From Drosophila miranda (lineage: Eukaryota > Arthropoda > Insecta > Diptera > Drosophilidae), in NCBI RefSeq assembly GCF_003369915.1, contig NC_046673.1, forward strand, positions 16,662,001-16,726,000: a stretch of 64,000 bases of DNA, read 5' to 3'. The notes under the pieces were generated by a model. It saw only the letters and a program-made list of their open reading frames with translations, was not told the DNA's origin and did no database searches. Both the position numbers and the translations under genes were made by a program. Numbering within the stretch: the first letter of the stretch is position 1; every line of letters starts with the position of its first letter. Shown here piece after piece: positions 1 to 11,400 of the stretch.

Positions 1-145
1 TTAGATTGAAGCCACATCGTGATCGTACGTCTGCAGATCGTTGATGATCAGCAGATTTATGCCACACGGACAGCTTGTCCACAAGCTGAAGCTTGCGCTC
101 AATGGCCTCCACATTGGTGGTCCAAAGTATGTTATATTCCAAATC
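1..145 (-). pseudogene. Terminal exon fragment of an unrecognised gene, frame change inside
   Basis: On the minus strand a good acceptor (pyrimidine tract then CTCTAG) lies just above position 145. The exon below it reads with fly-like codons in one frame over its first half (residues such as VEAIERKLQLVDKL), then with fly-like codons in the +1 frame over its second half (INLLIINDLQTYDHDVASI) up to a TAA at positions 1-3. The switch lies at about 60-80. A single-base indel in a decayed copy, or a sequencing error, would explain it. The hydrophobic run before Asp resembles a Walker B strand of a RecA-like ATPase, but that is a guess. No upstream exon is visible between here and the cuticle-like gene, so the fragment is either the last exon of a gene whose intron holds that gene, or a dead copy. 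Confidence 0.35.
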
Positions 146-241
146 CTAGAGGAGGCAAATGTTGAGGAGTGCCCTACTTAGAGATCCTTGAAAGTTCTTC
201 TTTTCTAAGAATGAAATGCCATATACGCTTCATATTGAATA

Positions 242-247
242 TTTATT
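242..247 (-). terminator. Poly(A) signal of the cuticle-like gene
   Basis: AATAAA on the minus strand, about 56 nt below the TAA stop of the 303-626 gene; normal spacing for a short fly 3' UTR. Confidence 0.6.
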
Positions 248-302
248 AAGTTTTCATAGGGTTTGAATGGATCAAAAGGTATGCAAAAAGAAGCGTGCGT
301 GT

Positions 303-626
303 TTACTTCTTCTTCAGGAAGGGGCTAACAATGGCCGGAGCTGCGTAGGCGGTATAGGCAGGAGCAGCTGCGGCATAGGATGTGTAAGCAGGAACAGCAG
401 CTGCAGCATATGTGGTCACTGGAGCCGTATATCGCACACGAGCAGCGGCATATGTGGCAGCATACGATGGAACAGCAGCATATGTCGCAGCAGCATAAGA
501 TGGAACAGCAGTATATGTGGCAGCAGCATACGATGGAGCAGCAGCATATGTGGTGACCGGCGAAGCCAGGAAGCCAGCCTGTGCGCAGGCGATAGAGCAG
601 AGAGCCAGGCAAATGAGGAACTTCAT
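303..626 (-). CDS. Secreted Ala/Tyr-rich low-complexity cuticular-type protein
   Basis: Single-exon ORF of 107 residues. Residues 1-17 form a classic signal peptide (MKFLICLALCSIACAQA). The mature part is built from Ala, Tyr, Pro, Thr and Val, with repeated units of the type TYAAAPSYAAA and AVPSYAAATYA, and ends in PFLKKK. It has no chitin-binding Rebers-Riddiford consensus, so it fits the low-complexity Ala-rich cuticular proteins (CPLCA-like) of insects, which are secreted by epidermis into the exocuticle. The start is the only ATG before the signal peptide. A TATA box and Inr lie at the expected distance upstream and an AATAAA downstream, so it looks like an intact, strongly and developmentally regulated gene. 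It lacks the very short first exon common in cuticle genes. A structural chorion or seminal protein is a less likely alternative. Confidence 0.85.
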   Translation of the reverse strand: MKFLICLALCSIACAQAGFLASPVTTYAAAPSYAAATYTAVPSYAAATYAAVPSYAATYAAARVRYTAPVTTYAAAAVPAYTSYAAAAPAYTAYAAPAIVSPFLKKK

Positions 627-658
627 GTTGATATGTTTGGGTTTGTTAGTTTGTCAGT

Positions 659-696
659 GACTGATGTTGTTTCGCAATTAGCTCGATCGTTTTATA
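659..696 (-). promoter_or_regulatory. TATA box plus initiator for the cuticle-like gene
   Basis: On the minus strand TATAAA occupies 696-691 and TCAGTC (Inr) 664-659. The distance from the TATA T to the Inr A (position 662) is 34 nt, close to the canonical spacing. This predicts a 5' UTR of about 36 nt. Tightly regulated fly cuticle genes usually have such TATA/Inr promoters. Confidence 0.65.
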
Positions 697-1223
697 GGCC
701 AGTTCTGTGTTTGGGGGAGGCCCGAAACGGGTTTACGGCTTACGGGCCAGTCCCCCCCGCCATAACAAGTGAAATCTAAATTAGAACATAATTGCGTCCG
801 CATTGAATTTCTGCATAGTAACGTTTATTGGACGCGGATTCGGCTGCCTCCTTTGTCGCGTTAACGACAGCAGCATCGTCAGGTGTCAGCACCCCAGCCC
901 CATGCCATGTCCAATGGATTAGCTCCAGCGTCGATTTGGCATCTGGCATCCACATACATGTTGCTGCAATGGATATCAATCAATAGACTAAGATTTATAT
1001 TCAATATTCATTTAACAGAAATGGGACCACAGGGTATAATTGGGTTGTAGTCCTGTCTGAGCAGATCTTTTAAAAGATCTTTCAGAATCTGCAATATGCG
1101 AACAAAATAAAAGCCGAGGTGAGATGACCTTGGGCACTTTAATCATTTTTATCTACAGTGCCAAAATACAAACAAAGACGAGCGGTGCCGTTGTGAGTTG
1201 CGGCAAAGGCCGCGGCTCTACTT

Positions 1224-1409
1224 GTATACCCGGTACTCAGTCACTAGATGACGGACAGACAGACAGGGCTCAATGCACTCGGCTATTGATGCTGATCAAG
1301 AATATATATACTTTATGGGGTCGGAAACGATTCCTTCTGGACGTTACACACATCCATTTTCACCACAAATCTAATATACCCCTATGCTCATTTTGAGTAT
1401 CGGGTATAA
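1224..1409 (-). mobile_element. DINE-1/INE-1-like repeat, inverted copy A
   Basis: Read on the minus strand, this stretch has the hallmark segments of the abundant fly DINE-1/INE-1 helitron-like repeat: a GGTATAC-type boundary, CGTTTCCGACC, the AAAGTATATATATTC block, ATCAATAGCCGAG and CTGTCTGTCTGTCCGTC. It carries no protein coding potential and is diverged. The family assignment is from memory of the consensus. Confidence 0.6.
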
Positions 1410-1410
1410 C

Positions 1411-1550
1411 CAGAGGGAAGCATTTCGGACCCCTTAAAGTATATATATCCTTGATTAGCATCAATAGCCGAGTCGATATCGCTGTCTGGTGCGTCCATCC
1501 CGATAAGCGCCTCGATCTCAGAGACTAACCAAATTTCATACTCTTACAAG
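1411..1550 (+). mobile_element. DINE-1/INE-1-like repeat, copy B
   Basis: Plus-strand counterpart of copy A, starting with GAGGGAAGCATTTCGGACC, followed by the AAAGTATATATATCC block, ATCAATAGCCGAGTCGAT and a CTCGATCTCAGA stretch. It sits directly next to copy A in opposite orientation, forming a long imperfect inverted repeat. Confidence 0.55.
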
Positions 1551-2465
1551 TGTTTTTTTGAAATCTGAAACGGTTTCTCCCCTGAACATATGCCCAGTAG
1601 ATTGTCATGGGTCTAGTGCATGAAAAGGGAAAGGGAAAAGGGACTCCTTGAATATAAGTTGAAGCTAATCAAACGATATATGTATTTTCCAGACACTACT
1701 ATTGCTTCCCATCCTTAGCCTATCTTAGGCCTCGAGTCACGGTCGCCAAGTTGCAAAGACTCAGGCAATTTATTTTGTTTGTTGTGTCGTTGAATAATTC
1801 TCGTTGCAATGGGAGCGGATCATCGATCGTATCTGGCCAATTCCCGACAGATCTTGGCTCGGCAAGAAGTCAAAACAAACATCACATAAACATTGCAAAC
1901 ACACATTTTTATTGTAAATCTTTCGCGTTCATTCATTACAATCCAAACGTATAAAATGTGGGGGTATGGGGGCGTTGGAGCATTTTTCAAAATGAAAAGT
2001 TTCAACAATTAGAAAAAGTTTCGTCGTTTCGCGCGTCCGTACAAACACACAAATCTGTAGCGGCAGCGGCTTGTGGTGTTGTTTTTTTAATGGCTTATGC
2101 ATTATAATATCCATAACGGATAAGATTTTGAATGGTAATACGCGTCATTAGGGTCTAAAAGTTATACAACTCGTTTTAAGCGATTTTTTTTTTTGAATTT
2201 TTGGGTTAAAACAAACACAAAAACACGCACAAACGAAATTATCTCAAAAAAAGGGGATGGTTAGAGGTCTTTAAAATATATACAATCGGCCTCTGGACTA
2301 AAATTAACGTTGGGTTTAATACACACACAGTGGGGCGGGGGGGTTAGACATACACAGAGAAAACGGTAGAGAAAAAGAGAGAGAGAGAGTGACTGAGAGA
2401 GAGGACGTTTCCAAAGTTGCATAAATTGGCATTAAGTGGGCGCAGATCCCTTCCTCTGCGGATCC
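1551..2465. other. 3' flank of phosphorylase kinase alpha
   Basis: No coding signal. The 3' UTR of the minus-strand kinase subunit should run through here; the first clear minus-strand AATAAA below its stop lies at 1908-1913, implying a 3' UTR of about 550 nt. A CA/GA-rich simple stretch (2320-2400) follows the stop. Confidence 0.4.
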
Positions 2466-5400
2466 TTAGGAGATGGCGCACTCCATTTCGCCGTGCTTGG
2501 GCACACAGTCCAGTACGAGAGCCACGGCACGCGACAAGTAGGTCATGGTTCCATAGCTGCCACTGGGAGCACTGCGGGAGGGCAGCACACAACATGAAAA
2601 AGAAAGAGAGGAAGAGAGTTAGCTTTGAGGCTGATTACGGGGATCCTGATCGTCGTTACCTGTCGTACAGATGCTGACAAATATAGGCCGCACCGCCGCA
2701 GAGTAACATCCCTGAAGCGGCCTGCTGCTGCTCCTTTCCATCCTTGATCTTGGCACAACACAGTGTGGCATCGCCCTGCACCTTGCGCTGATCCTCGAGG
2801 AACAACTGATTGGCCTTGTGCACCAGATGCTCCACGTAAATGATGCCCCCCAGTGAGGGCACCATATTGTGCTCGGTGACCAGGGTGAGCACCATTAGGG
2901 CCTCGACTACCAGTTGCCGGTACTCGGGCTGTGGTATCTGATTGAGGGCCGTCTCCACTTCGAGAGCAAACTTCAGCTCGCCGGGCGTCATCTCCTGGGT
3001 GAGGCTCTGCTGCAGCACCCGTCCCTCGATGGCCAGGCCCTGACACTTCTCCAGCACTGTCCAGACGCGCGAGTAAAAATCACGCGGCACACGATTAAGG
3101 GCGCCGTCGAGGCGACGGCGACGCAGCCACTGGCCCTGCCGATCATCGATGGTGGCAAGCAGGGCATCCTCGCCCTCTGGATCGCCCAGACCGATCTGGC
3201 TCTTCTTGCTGACGCGACTGCTCTTGCAGCTGACAATCGACAGATTGCCGCGTGCCACTGCAAATGGGAAACACTCGAAAAATGAAGGAGAAAATAATGC
3301 ATAATGGATGGGCCGGACATACCACTGCTGACAGCAAACTCCTTGCCGCTGAGTATGTGGTAGAGGAGATTCTTCATTTCGAAGGGCGAGAGGTTAAGTA
3401 AATGCTCCGATGCCGCCTCACCGTCACAGTTCAAAGTGCGCGACAGCTCTTTGGCCATCACCTGAATGATCAGGCCAACGCGCAGACGCAGCATTTCGTG
3501 GAACAACTGCGGCTCGGTGCGTATGAACATGGCCAGGTAGACCATCAGCTCCTGGGTGAGCATTGATGTGCTCTCATCGTCTCCATAGGCCTGGCAACAA
3601 ACAAAACCCACGCCCAACACACATTAATATTGGGGGACAAAGGCATCTGTCCTTGGGCACTCACATCGTGTATCAGTTGACGCAGCTCGCCTTCGGGCAA
3701 GGGTGCCGTAATGGTGTGCTCATTGTTCGGCGGCATGCCCACGGTGACCTGCTTCTGGCGCACCAGCAAATCGGTGACGGCCTTAGCCAGATCCTCCACC
3801 CGTTTGCCCAGCATCCCGGCCGTGTGGCGCACCAGTCCCCAGAGCTTCTGCTGGCAGGCCTTCTCGTAGAGGCCTTTGAGCAGGTCTCGAACGGTCACAA
3901 CGCGTCCCTCCTCCAGCATTCCTTCAGAGTGAGAAGAATCGTTGTTAGACGGATTCGCATTCAGATTCAGGCTGCTGTTGTTGCAGTTGTTAGTGGTGCT
4001 GCTGCTGTTGTTGCTGTTGCTGCTGCTGCTGATGTTGTGGCTGTTGCTGCTGCTGCTGCTGCTATTGGCGGTGGCAGCGGTGGCGCCTCCAGGAGTCGAA
4101 GTCGCCTTGGGTGTCGAGGTGGCATTGGCCTTATCCGTGGCGGCCTTCGGGGTGGCTGTAATTGAAGCACCAGCATCATCGATGATCACTGTGGGCAGCA
4201 GGATAGCACCTGCCGTTGACTTAGGCTTAGCGTTGACCTCGCTCCCGTCCCCCGATGAAGAAGCAACCGCACCACCACCAGCACCTGCACCTGTCCCACC
4301 ACCACCTGCAGCACTAGCAGCCAGTCCGAGCACCACCTCGTCCACGAATGCTTGCTCGAGCTCTTTTAGTTGGTTATTTTTTTGGTTTTTTGGGTTGGGT
4401 TAGTTTCGGGTTGCGTTAGGAAACATATAGTATGGGAAGAATCGGTTGGATGTTGGTTGGTTTTTGGTTTTTGGTTAATGCAACATGCGGCATGGGCCAT
4501 GGGGCACACAGAGAGAACATGGGTGGAATGTGTGCGTGTCGTGTGTTTGTTTGTTTCGTGATGTGTGGTGCAGAATATAAAATAAAATGTAAAAGAAATA
4601 CAAAAATTTACTTTAGCAAGCATTCATCAAAAGATAAACGAATAAAGCCATAACTTAAAGCAGAAAGCGTTGAAAAATTATGCTAAATATTTGGTATATA
4701 TTACAAAGCGATTTTTATGAAACAATTGACACACAAATCACACAAAAATATATACAAAGGGAGAGGGAAATGGTTAAACGGAAAGAATAAAGAAGGTTTC
4801 TGCCAATCTCTGGAAGGATAGCAAAGGGGATACAAAAATAGTCAAGGAAAAGGCTAAACAGTTAGCAGAAAGAACAAGTTATAGGAATTATCTGGACAAA
4901 GGAGGGGGGAATAGCTAAGGGGAAAATACGAGTAGTTAAACAGAAAAGTTAAGGAATCATCTGACAATCTCTGGTTATAAACACAAATCGTAGGAGAGTG
5001 GAAGTTGGAAAAGGAGTGGAAAGGACAGTCTGGGCATCCATTTGGATGATCTTACAAACAACGACCATACCATCAACAGTAGCAACGATCTACAACCATC
5101 TATAGACATCTATCTGGGATCGAGCAGACAACTTACCTCCAGCTCCGGCAGCGGCAGAGGCATTATCATCCGACTTATTCTTGAATCCCAGGCCAGCTGT
5201 TGTAGACCACACAGAAGAGGACGAAGATTACGAAGAACGGTTGGTACGGAACGATGCACAGGACAAGTACAAGAATGTGGGGGCATAAGTGCCACAGAGA
5301 ACAATGAGAACAATAGACGCATATATAAAATAATTGAATGTCAGGTTTAGATGCCACCAATCTAATGGATCAGACTTATACTTAGACAAAAGTGTTCAAA

Positions 5401-8400
5401 GGCTATCCATGGGTAACGGAACTGGAGATACCCCAGCCGAAGGAGCAGATTATGTGGCACGAAAGCAGACAGACCGATAAATGTGTGGTGTTGCATGTAT
5501 TACTGGCTTTGTGTGTGTGTGTGTGTGCTTATGCGTGTCGTGTTTTTGGGCTTGTATGCTTGGCATGTGTGTGCGTTTTGCGTGTTGCCGTGTTAAAGTG
5601 TATGTGTTCCGTGTCCTATCTGTACAGAACCTTCCTCCGCCCAGCAAAACATAAGAGTATAAAAGCTTTAAGCGGATCTAAACCGGGTATTATGGCTGTC
5701 GCTGGCACTCGCACTCACCCGTATTAAAGTCCAGGCCCTGGGTATCGACCAGGAACTGCAGTATGTCGCCCTGCTCCTCGAGATTCTCCGTCTCGCGCAA
5801 CATGGCAATCAGCTCCTCCACCTCTGTGTCCGCAAAATTGGTTTCCGCCCGATGGCGTTGGATGAGAATTTTTGGCACCGTTACTATTATGCATTATTTA
5901 CAATATTTTCCAGAACCAAATCCCCAAAGAAATCATATTGCAACAACACAAATGAAAAGAGAACGAAAATATATCAAATTAGGAGACTAAATTCGAATTA
6001 AAAGAAACGAATGGTATGCAGGGGTATGCAGGAGGGGAAACTAACTCTCGTGCTGGCGAACAAACTCGCTGCGTCTATCGATGGTCGTGCGGTTCGATCC
6101 GTGGGGATCCACGGGATAGATATTCTCGCGTATGACCAGCTCGTTGCCCAGATGGAGACTCGGGGTGCTGGGCCCCTCCTCGGGCGTGGTGGCGAACACT
6201 GAGACATGGCTCTGCTTGTTGGGCTGGAGCCAGGGCGGCGGTACCACCGACGACAGCCGTCGTTCGGTGAGGGGTGCGGGTCCCTCCATTCCCAGGTTAT
6301 CGGCTGCAAAACAAAACAAAACAAATTATAGCCATGTATATATGTGGAAAAGAAAAGACTTACAGTCCACATTTATGGAGCGTGTCTTCTTGATGGCTCC
6401 CTTGCAGGACATGCGACGGCGTAGAGTTCGTGGCCTTAGTTGTCCGCCGCGTAGGTTCATGGTACTGCGATTGCTGAAGGACCGCAGCAGGTGCTCGTCC
6501 AAATACATCTGCACATCGGAATGCAGACGATCCGGATAACCGTCCTCGGTGCTGCCCAGAAAGCTCAAGTCCGTGATGGCCGACGTGTTCAGAAAGTCCT
6601 TCAGGCTGCCCAACATCACGCGGGTGCCGTTGATGTAGCCAGACTTTAGTTTCCTCATCGTTTGGATCATGGCCAGCGGTATCTTGTCCTGGTCTGGATC
6701 GATTATTGATACAAAATTTTAGCTAAACTTCTGCTTCAATGTGCTGTTTTCAAAATTTGCGATGTGTATGCGGCTCATGTTTTTTTGATTGATTGAACGG
6801 AGTGGAATGGAATGGTGTTTTGTGGTTGCTGTTCGTTATTAGGGCGCTGTTTCTTATAGCTATGGTTTAGTCACACAATAAATACAACAATAACCGATAT
6901 ATAGCATGGATCATATCCATATCAAAAATTCCAGCACCTTCAGGGGGTTCCGGGGATTAGTCGAGTGCGCAAATCAAACCAAGCGAAACGAAAATACTAA
7001 CTAGGAACATTAGGAACTAGGAACAAGTTTAGCCACAGCCATTGCCGCCACACCAAGGGAGTTACGGGATGGAGTTAGGGGTCTACTTTTGGATAATAGA
7101 TACACAGAATATATAGAATTTCGTGAGCCTAGGTGGGTGGATGAAGCAAACAAAAAATATACAAAAAAAAATAACTACGAGACGCGTCACAAGCAAAAGG
7201 GGGGGGTTCATTCAAAAATTTCAAGATTCTTTTGGTGCCAAATTATCAAAACATTTTTGTTTATTACAGAAATTCCAATCTCAATTTTTAAACAAATTAA
7301 TAGAAGATAGAGCTTTTAAATCTCAAAAAAATATATATTATGGTATAAATACCATTCTAATTTTAGATTTTTCTTATACCAGGGATCGTAGGGATTAACA
7401 TTTGTATAATAAAAATCATACAATCATAATTAATACAAAAAAAAAGTGTTATGTTGAACGGAGATAAGTCTATCGAAAAGTGATATATATATTTGGTTCT
7501 TTGCACCTCAATACTTTTCGTTGGTATGTTCTAAAAGGAAATATAGCAAATACCTGACATCTGAAAGCATTCTCAGCCAGTTCGTTAAGAACTGATTGAT
7601 GGTCTCAGACTTAGGTGTTTTTATACTCTTTAAAGATCACAAATACATATCACTGTTCGAGTTGTATATTCTATTTGTTGTTAAATTTGTAATAAAAGTT
7701 TATATGAGATATACTACAAACGGAGTATATCTCACGACAAAACAGTGTAGCTGACTCTTGCTTGTGATCTCTGGTTAATAGTATACATATATCTATAAAA
7801 AGGTCGATTCGAATGCCATTGAATTGCTGTTTAAATTTCCCATAAGCGAACGGTGAGGGAAATTGCCATTCACGCGTCATCGTAATGGAACTCTGGCACA
7901 GATCCGTGGGTGTGTTTTTCAAATCTTTGAAACGGGAGATCTATTCTACCCCTGGTTCCACTGGGGGCACATTCCACTGTTGATGAGAATGTTTAAATTT
8001 CCCATAAGCGAACGGTGAAGGAAATATAACTTTGGCATTTCTATGTCAAGTGTAGGGGATGCATAGGTGGGGTGTAAACTAAAATCAATTACAAAGCCAC
8101 CACAGAACAGGGTTTATAGAGAGCACACATAAGAAAGAGTAGCCATAAATGTTCATACAAATTTGCATATATTTACATGGGTTACAGGAGAGTTTAGAGG
8201 CAGCTTAAAGGGGAGTAGTAGAAAGCTAGAGGAAATGCTAATTGCAGACACAAGCAAAGAGATCATACATAGATCACAGGATCCATTAATACTGGAGTTG
8301 AATATCAATTTGTTGTTGGTTTTGTTGTGTGTGTGTGTGTGTTTGTGTGTGTGGGGGGGGGGGGGGGGAGGGTTGCTGGAATATATGGGTTTTGTTTCGG

Positions 8401-11400
8401 GGGGATGCAGAATTGGGTTTTTTTTTGTGGTTTTTGGTTTGGAATAGTAATTACCTAGCATATAGTGGGTTGCCATTAGTGTGATTGTCGGCCTGCCCAA
8501 CATGTGACGCCAATTGTTGGTCAAGAATGCTAAATTTGTGGTAAAATTGCTGGCAAGCAAATCGGGATCGCGTGTTGTATAGTATTCTTCATAGTCGATA
8601 TGCTGTGTAAGTGTTTTATTGTTGTTGATTGATTGATTGATTGTTTTTGTTTGTTTTCAGTGTTTGTTTTGTTGGTTGGTTGGTTGGTTGCATTTCGTAT
8701 AAAATAAACAAGAGAAAGGTATTTTGATTGTGTGTTTTTTTTTTATAGATTTTCTATGGCCAATTTTCAAGGAGGGAATCAAAGAGGATACAACTCAAGA
8801 GGAAAGAGGAAAGATCAATCAGAGCATAAAAGTATAGCAAATGGAAATGACAACTAAAAACTAAGAAAAATGTATGTACACAAATTATAACAGTATCAAG
8901 TGTTTGTTTTTCCAACTAATTTCAGTGTTAGGTTCTACCATAACCAAGAACTTAGGTAAAATAATAATTAAAGCTAGTAGAATCGATTGATTATCTATGT
9001 CACTTGGTTCAATAAGTCCCCGATTAGTCGCAAAAGCACAACTGATTGCAAATTACTTTAATTTAATTAAGACTCGTACGCAATACATTTGAAGGAAGAG
9101 GCACGAACTGAATGGGTGAGTGTGGGGCTCTATTGGAAATTATATATATGAATGCATTATATTTTACTTATTTTTTGAGCTCTCTTAATATACATAAATC
9201 ATAACTGCCGCATCCAAGGACTACTTAAGATTCAGTATAAATTTTAACAATACAAAAGTTTGCGTATTTTCTGTATTAAATCGCGGGGACCTATTGAACC
9301 ATACATACGAGCATACGATACTGGATGTCGGGTACACTTGAACCCCCATTTGACAATCAAGATGCCATTTGATGAGAGCAAACGAAGGCACTTGCTGCGG
9401 ACTTTGGGGCAGCAATCGAATGGAATCATATATCATAAATGGTTCTCTAATAAATAAATAAATTCAAGTGCGTATTTGTGTGTGTGTGTGTTTGTGTGCA
9501 TGTGTGTCAATTAATTTATAAACAATACAGAAAGATACCAAACGCAAACCCTTGCAAATAAATTTCAATTTAAAAAAAAGAAAACGTAATAATAAAAACA
9601 GATAAAAGAGTAGCAGATAAAATAGATAGTAGGGAGAGTAGAACCATACACAAAGAGAGAGAGAGTTACATAATAAATGAAACAACAATTAAAGAAAATT
9701 AAAATACAGAATAATTTGATGAAGAAGAAATAGAAAACAGAAAACAGAAAAAATATTTGTTTTGTTCTGTGTTTGGAACCGACCTAAGTGGATGCGCTTC
9801 AGCACTAGGGTGACCAGTGGCCGGCCCAGCAGATCCCAAGCGGACTTGAGAAAATTGATTTCGCCCTTAAGGATGTCGATCATGAGTTCGTTATCGGAGG
9901 CTATATAGAAGCGCGACAAGTCGGCAAACTGATGCACATCATACGATAATATAATAATGATATAAAGTAAATAGTTTTCAAATAAAAAATCAAAATCAAA
10001 ATAAATAATACTTAGAACAGAGCTTAAACAGAGCAAACAGAGGAGGAAAGAGAGGTACTGGGTACTGGGAACTGGGAACTGGGAGCTGGGAGCAGGGATT
10101 CCGATTAAACGATCAAAGCTGTGGACTCACCTGCGGGGTGAAGGCAAATATACGATCCTTTAGGGAGTAGAGCTTGCTGGTGCTGAGTATGCCCACATCC
10201 CGGGACTTGCGGCCACTGAGGCCCAGCTTGCGGTTGCGCCCCAGATACGTGTACAGGTGGCTAAGGACACGGGCCGGCTGCACCTCAATGGGCGCCACCT
10301 CGGCTATGGTCTGGACATGCAAATCATGCTCGGCCAGCTTGTCGCGTATCTCATTGTCCTCGGCAATGATCACCACTTGGACGACCACATCGGGTTTCTT
10401 TTGGGCACCCAGGCGACGATTCAATGGATCCAATTCACCCACAGCCAGGAAGCCCTTTAGGGAAATAGAAATGAAAGAGTTTTTAACTCCAGAATGGCTC
10501 CATTATATAAATGTATGTATGTACTTACCTCCTGCAGTAGGCGGCCCAAAATGAACAGCGATTGACCCCAAAGGAAGGGGCAACGGCCCACAACTTCGCG
10601 TATCTGTGAGCCGGGCTTTTGATACTCTAGTCCAACCAGATCCTGGCGCACAGCATAGCTTTCGGGCACCAGCAGTATGCCATCCTCTGAGCGGACCATT
10701 ATCTTTTCCAAACGATCGGCATACTCCTGCACCGAGCGCTTGTCGTTTTGAAATGCATGGAACAGGATGAGGTAGCAGAAGAAGAGCGGCCATTCGCATT
10801 CGATGTTCTCGAACATGCGCAGCTCCCATCGCTCGTAGTAGAGCCTGGAGGGATCCTCTTTCGGTGTGCGATAGCCGTCGCGCAGGAAACGCTTGCAACC
10901 GTATTTGCCTTGAAGGCGGGACAGAATCGCGTCTTTGGTGTTGTGTATCAGCTGGGCATCGTCCACGGCGAACGCTGGAAAGCCAATCACACAGAGGAGG
11001 CCCGAGTCCAGCTCCTTGCTGTTCGATTCACGTGGCAGCATCGACTGCAGGACGGCCTGGCATTTGTGGGCTTCGTCGGCCAGCACATGAATGACGCTGG
11101 CCGGTCCGCCGCGTGCGCCAAACAAATCCAACTCGTTCATGGCCTCCAAGGCGGCCTTGGCCATGCCAATGGAGCTGGCATTCAGTTCCGGCTCACCTGA
11201 AAGATCGAATTTTGAGTAGAATTGAGCACCAAAAGGGAGGGGGAGGAGAGAGAATACCCACCATGATTTGTCTTGTCGCCACGCTCCCAGATGCCATAGT
11301 CGGGTATGGAGTAGGCCGACTCAATGTAAAAGACCAGATTCTGTATGAACGAGACTTCGTCAAGGGTGAAGACAATCTGCAGGCCGGAGGCTGTCATTTG

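Noticed and set aside
3563-4403. Plus-strand ORFs (200 and 153 codons) opposite CG7766 exon 3665-4362
   Set aside because: Shadows of the CAG-like repeat and of the conserved minus-strand exon, which has the correct phase and protein matches.
9244-9457. Overlapping ORFs on both strands in a CG7766 intron (one plus, two minus)
   Set aside because: The readings look mildly protein-like, but there is no splice site in phase with CG7766, no clear codon bias and no domain; open on both strands by composition.
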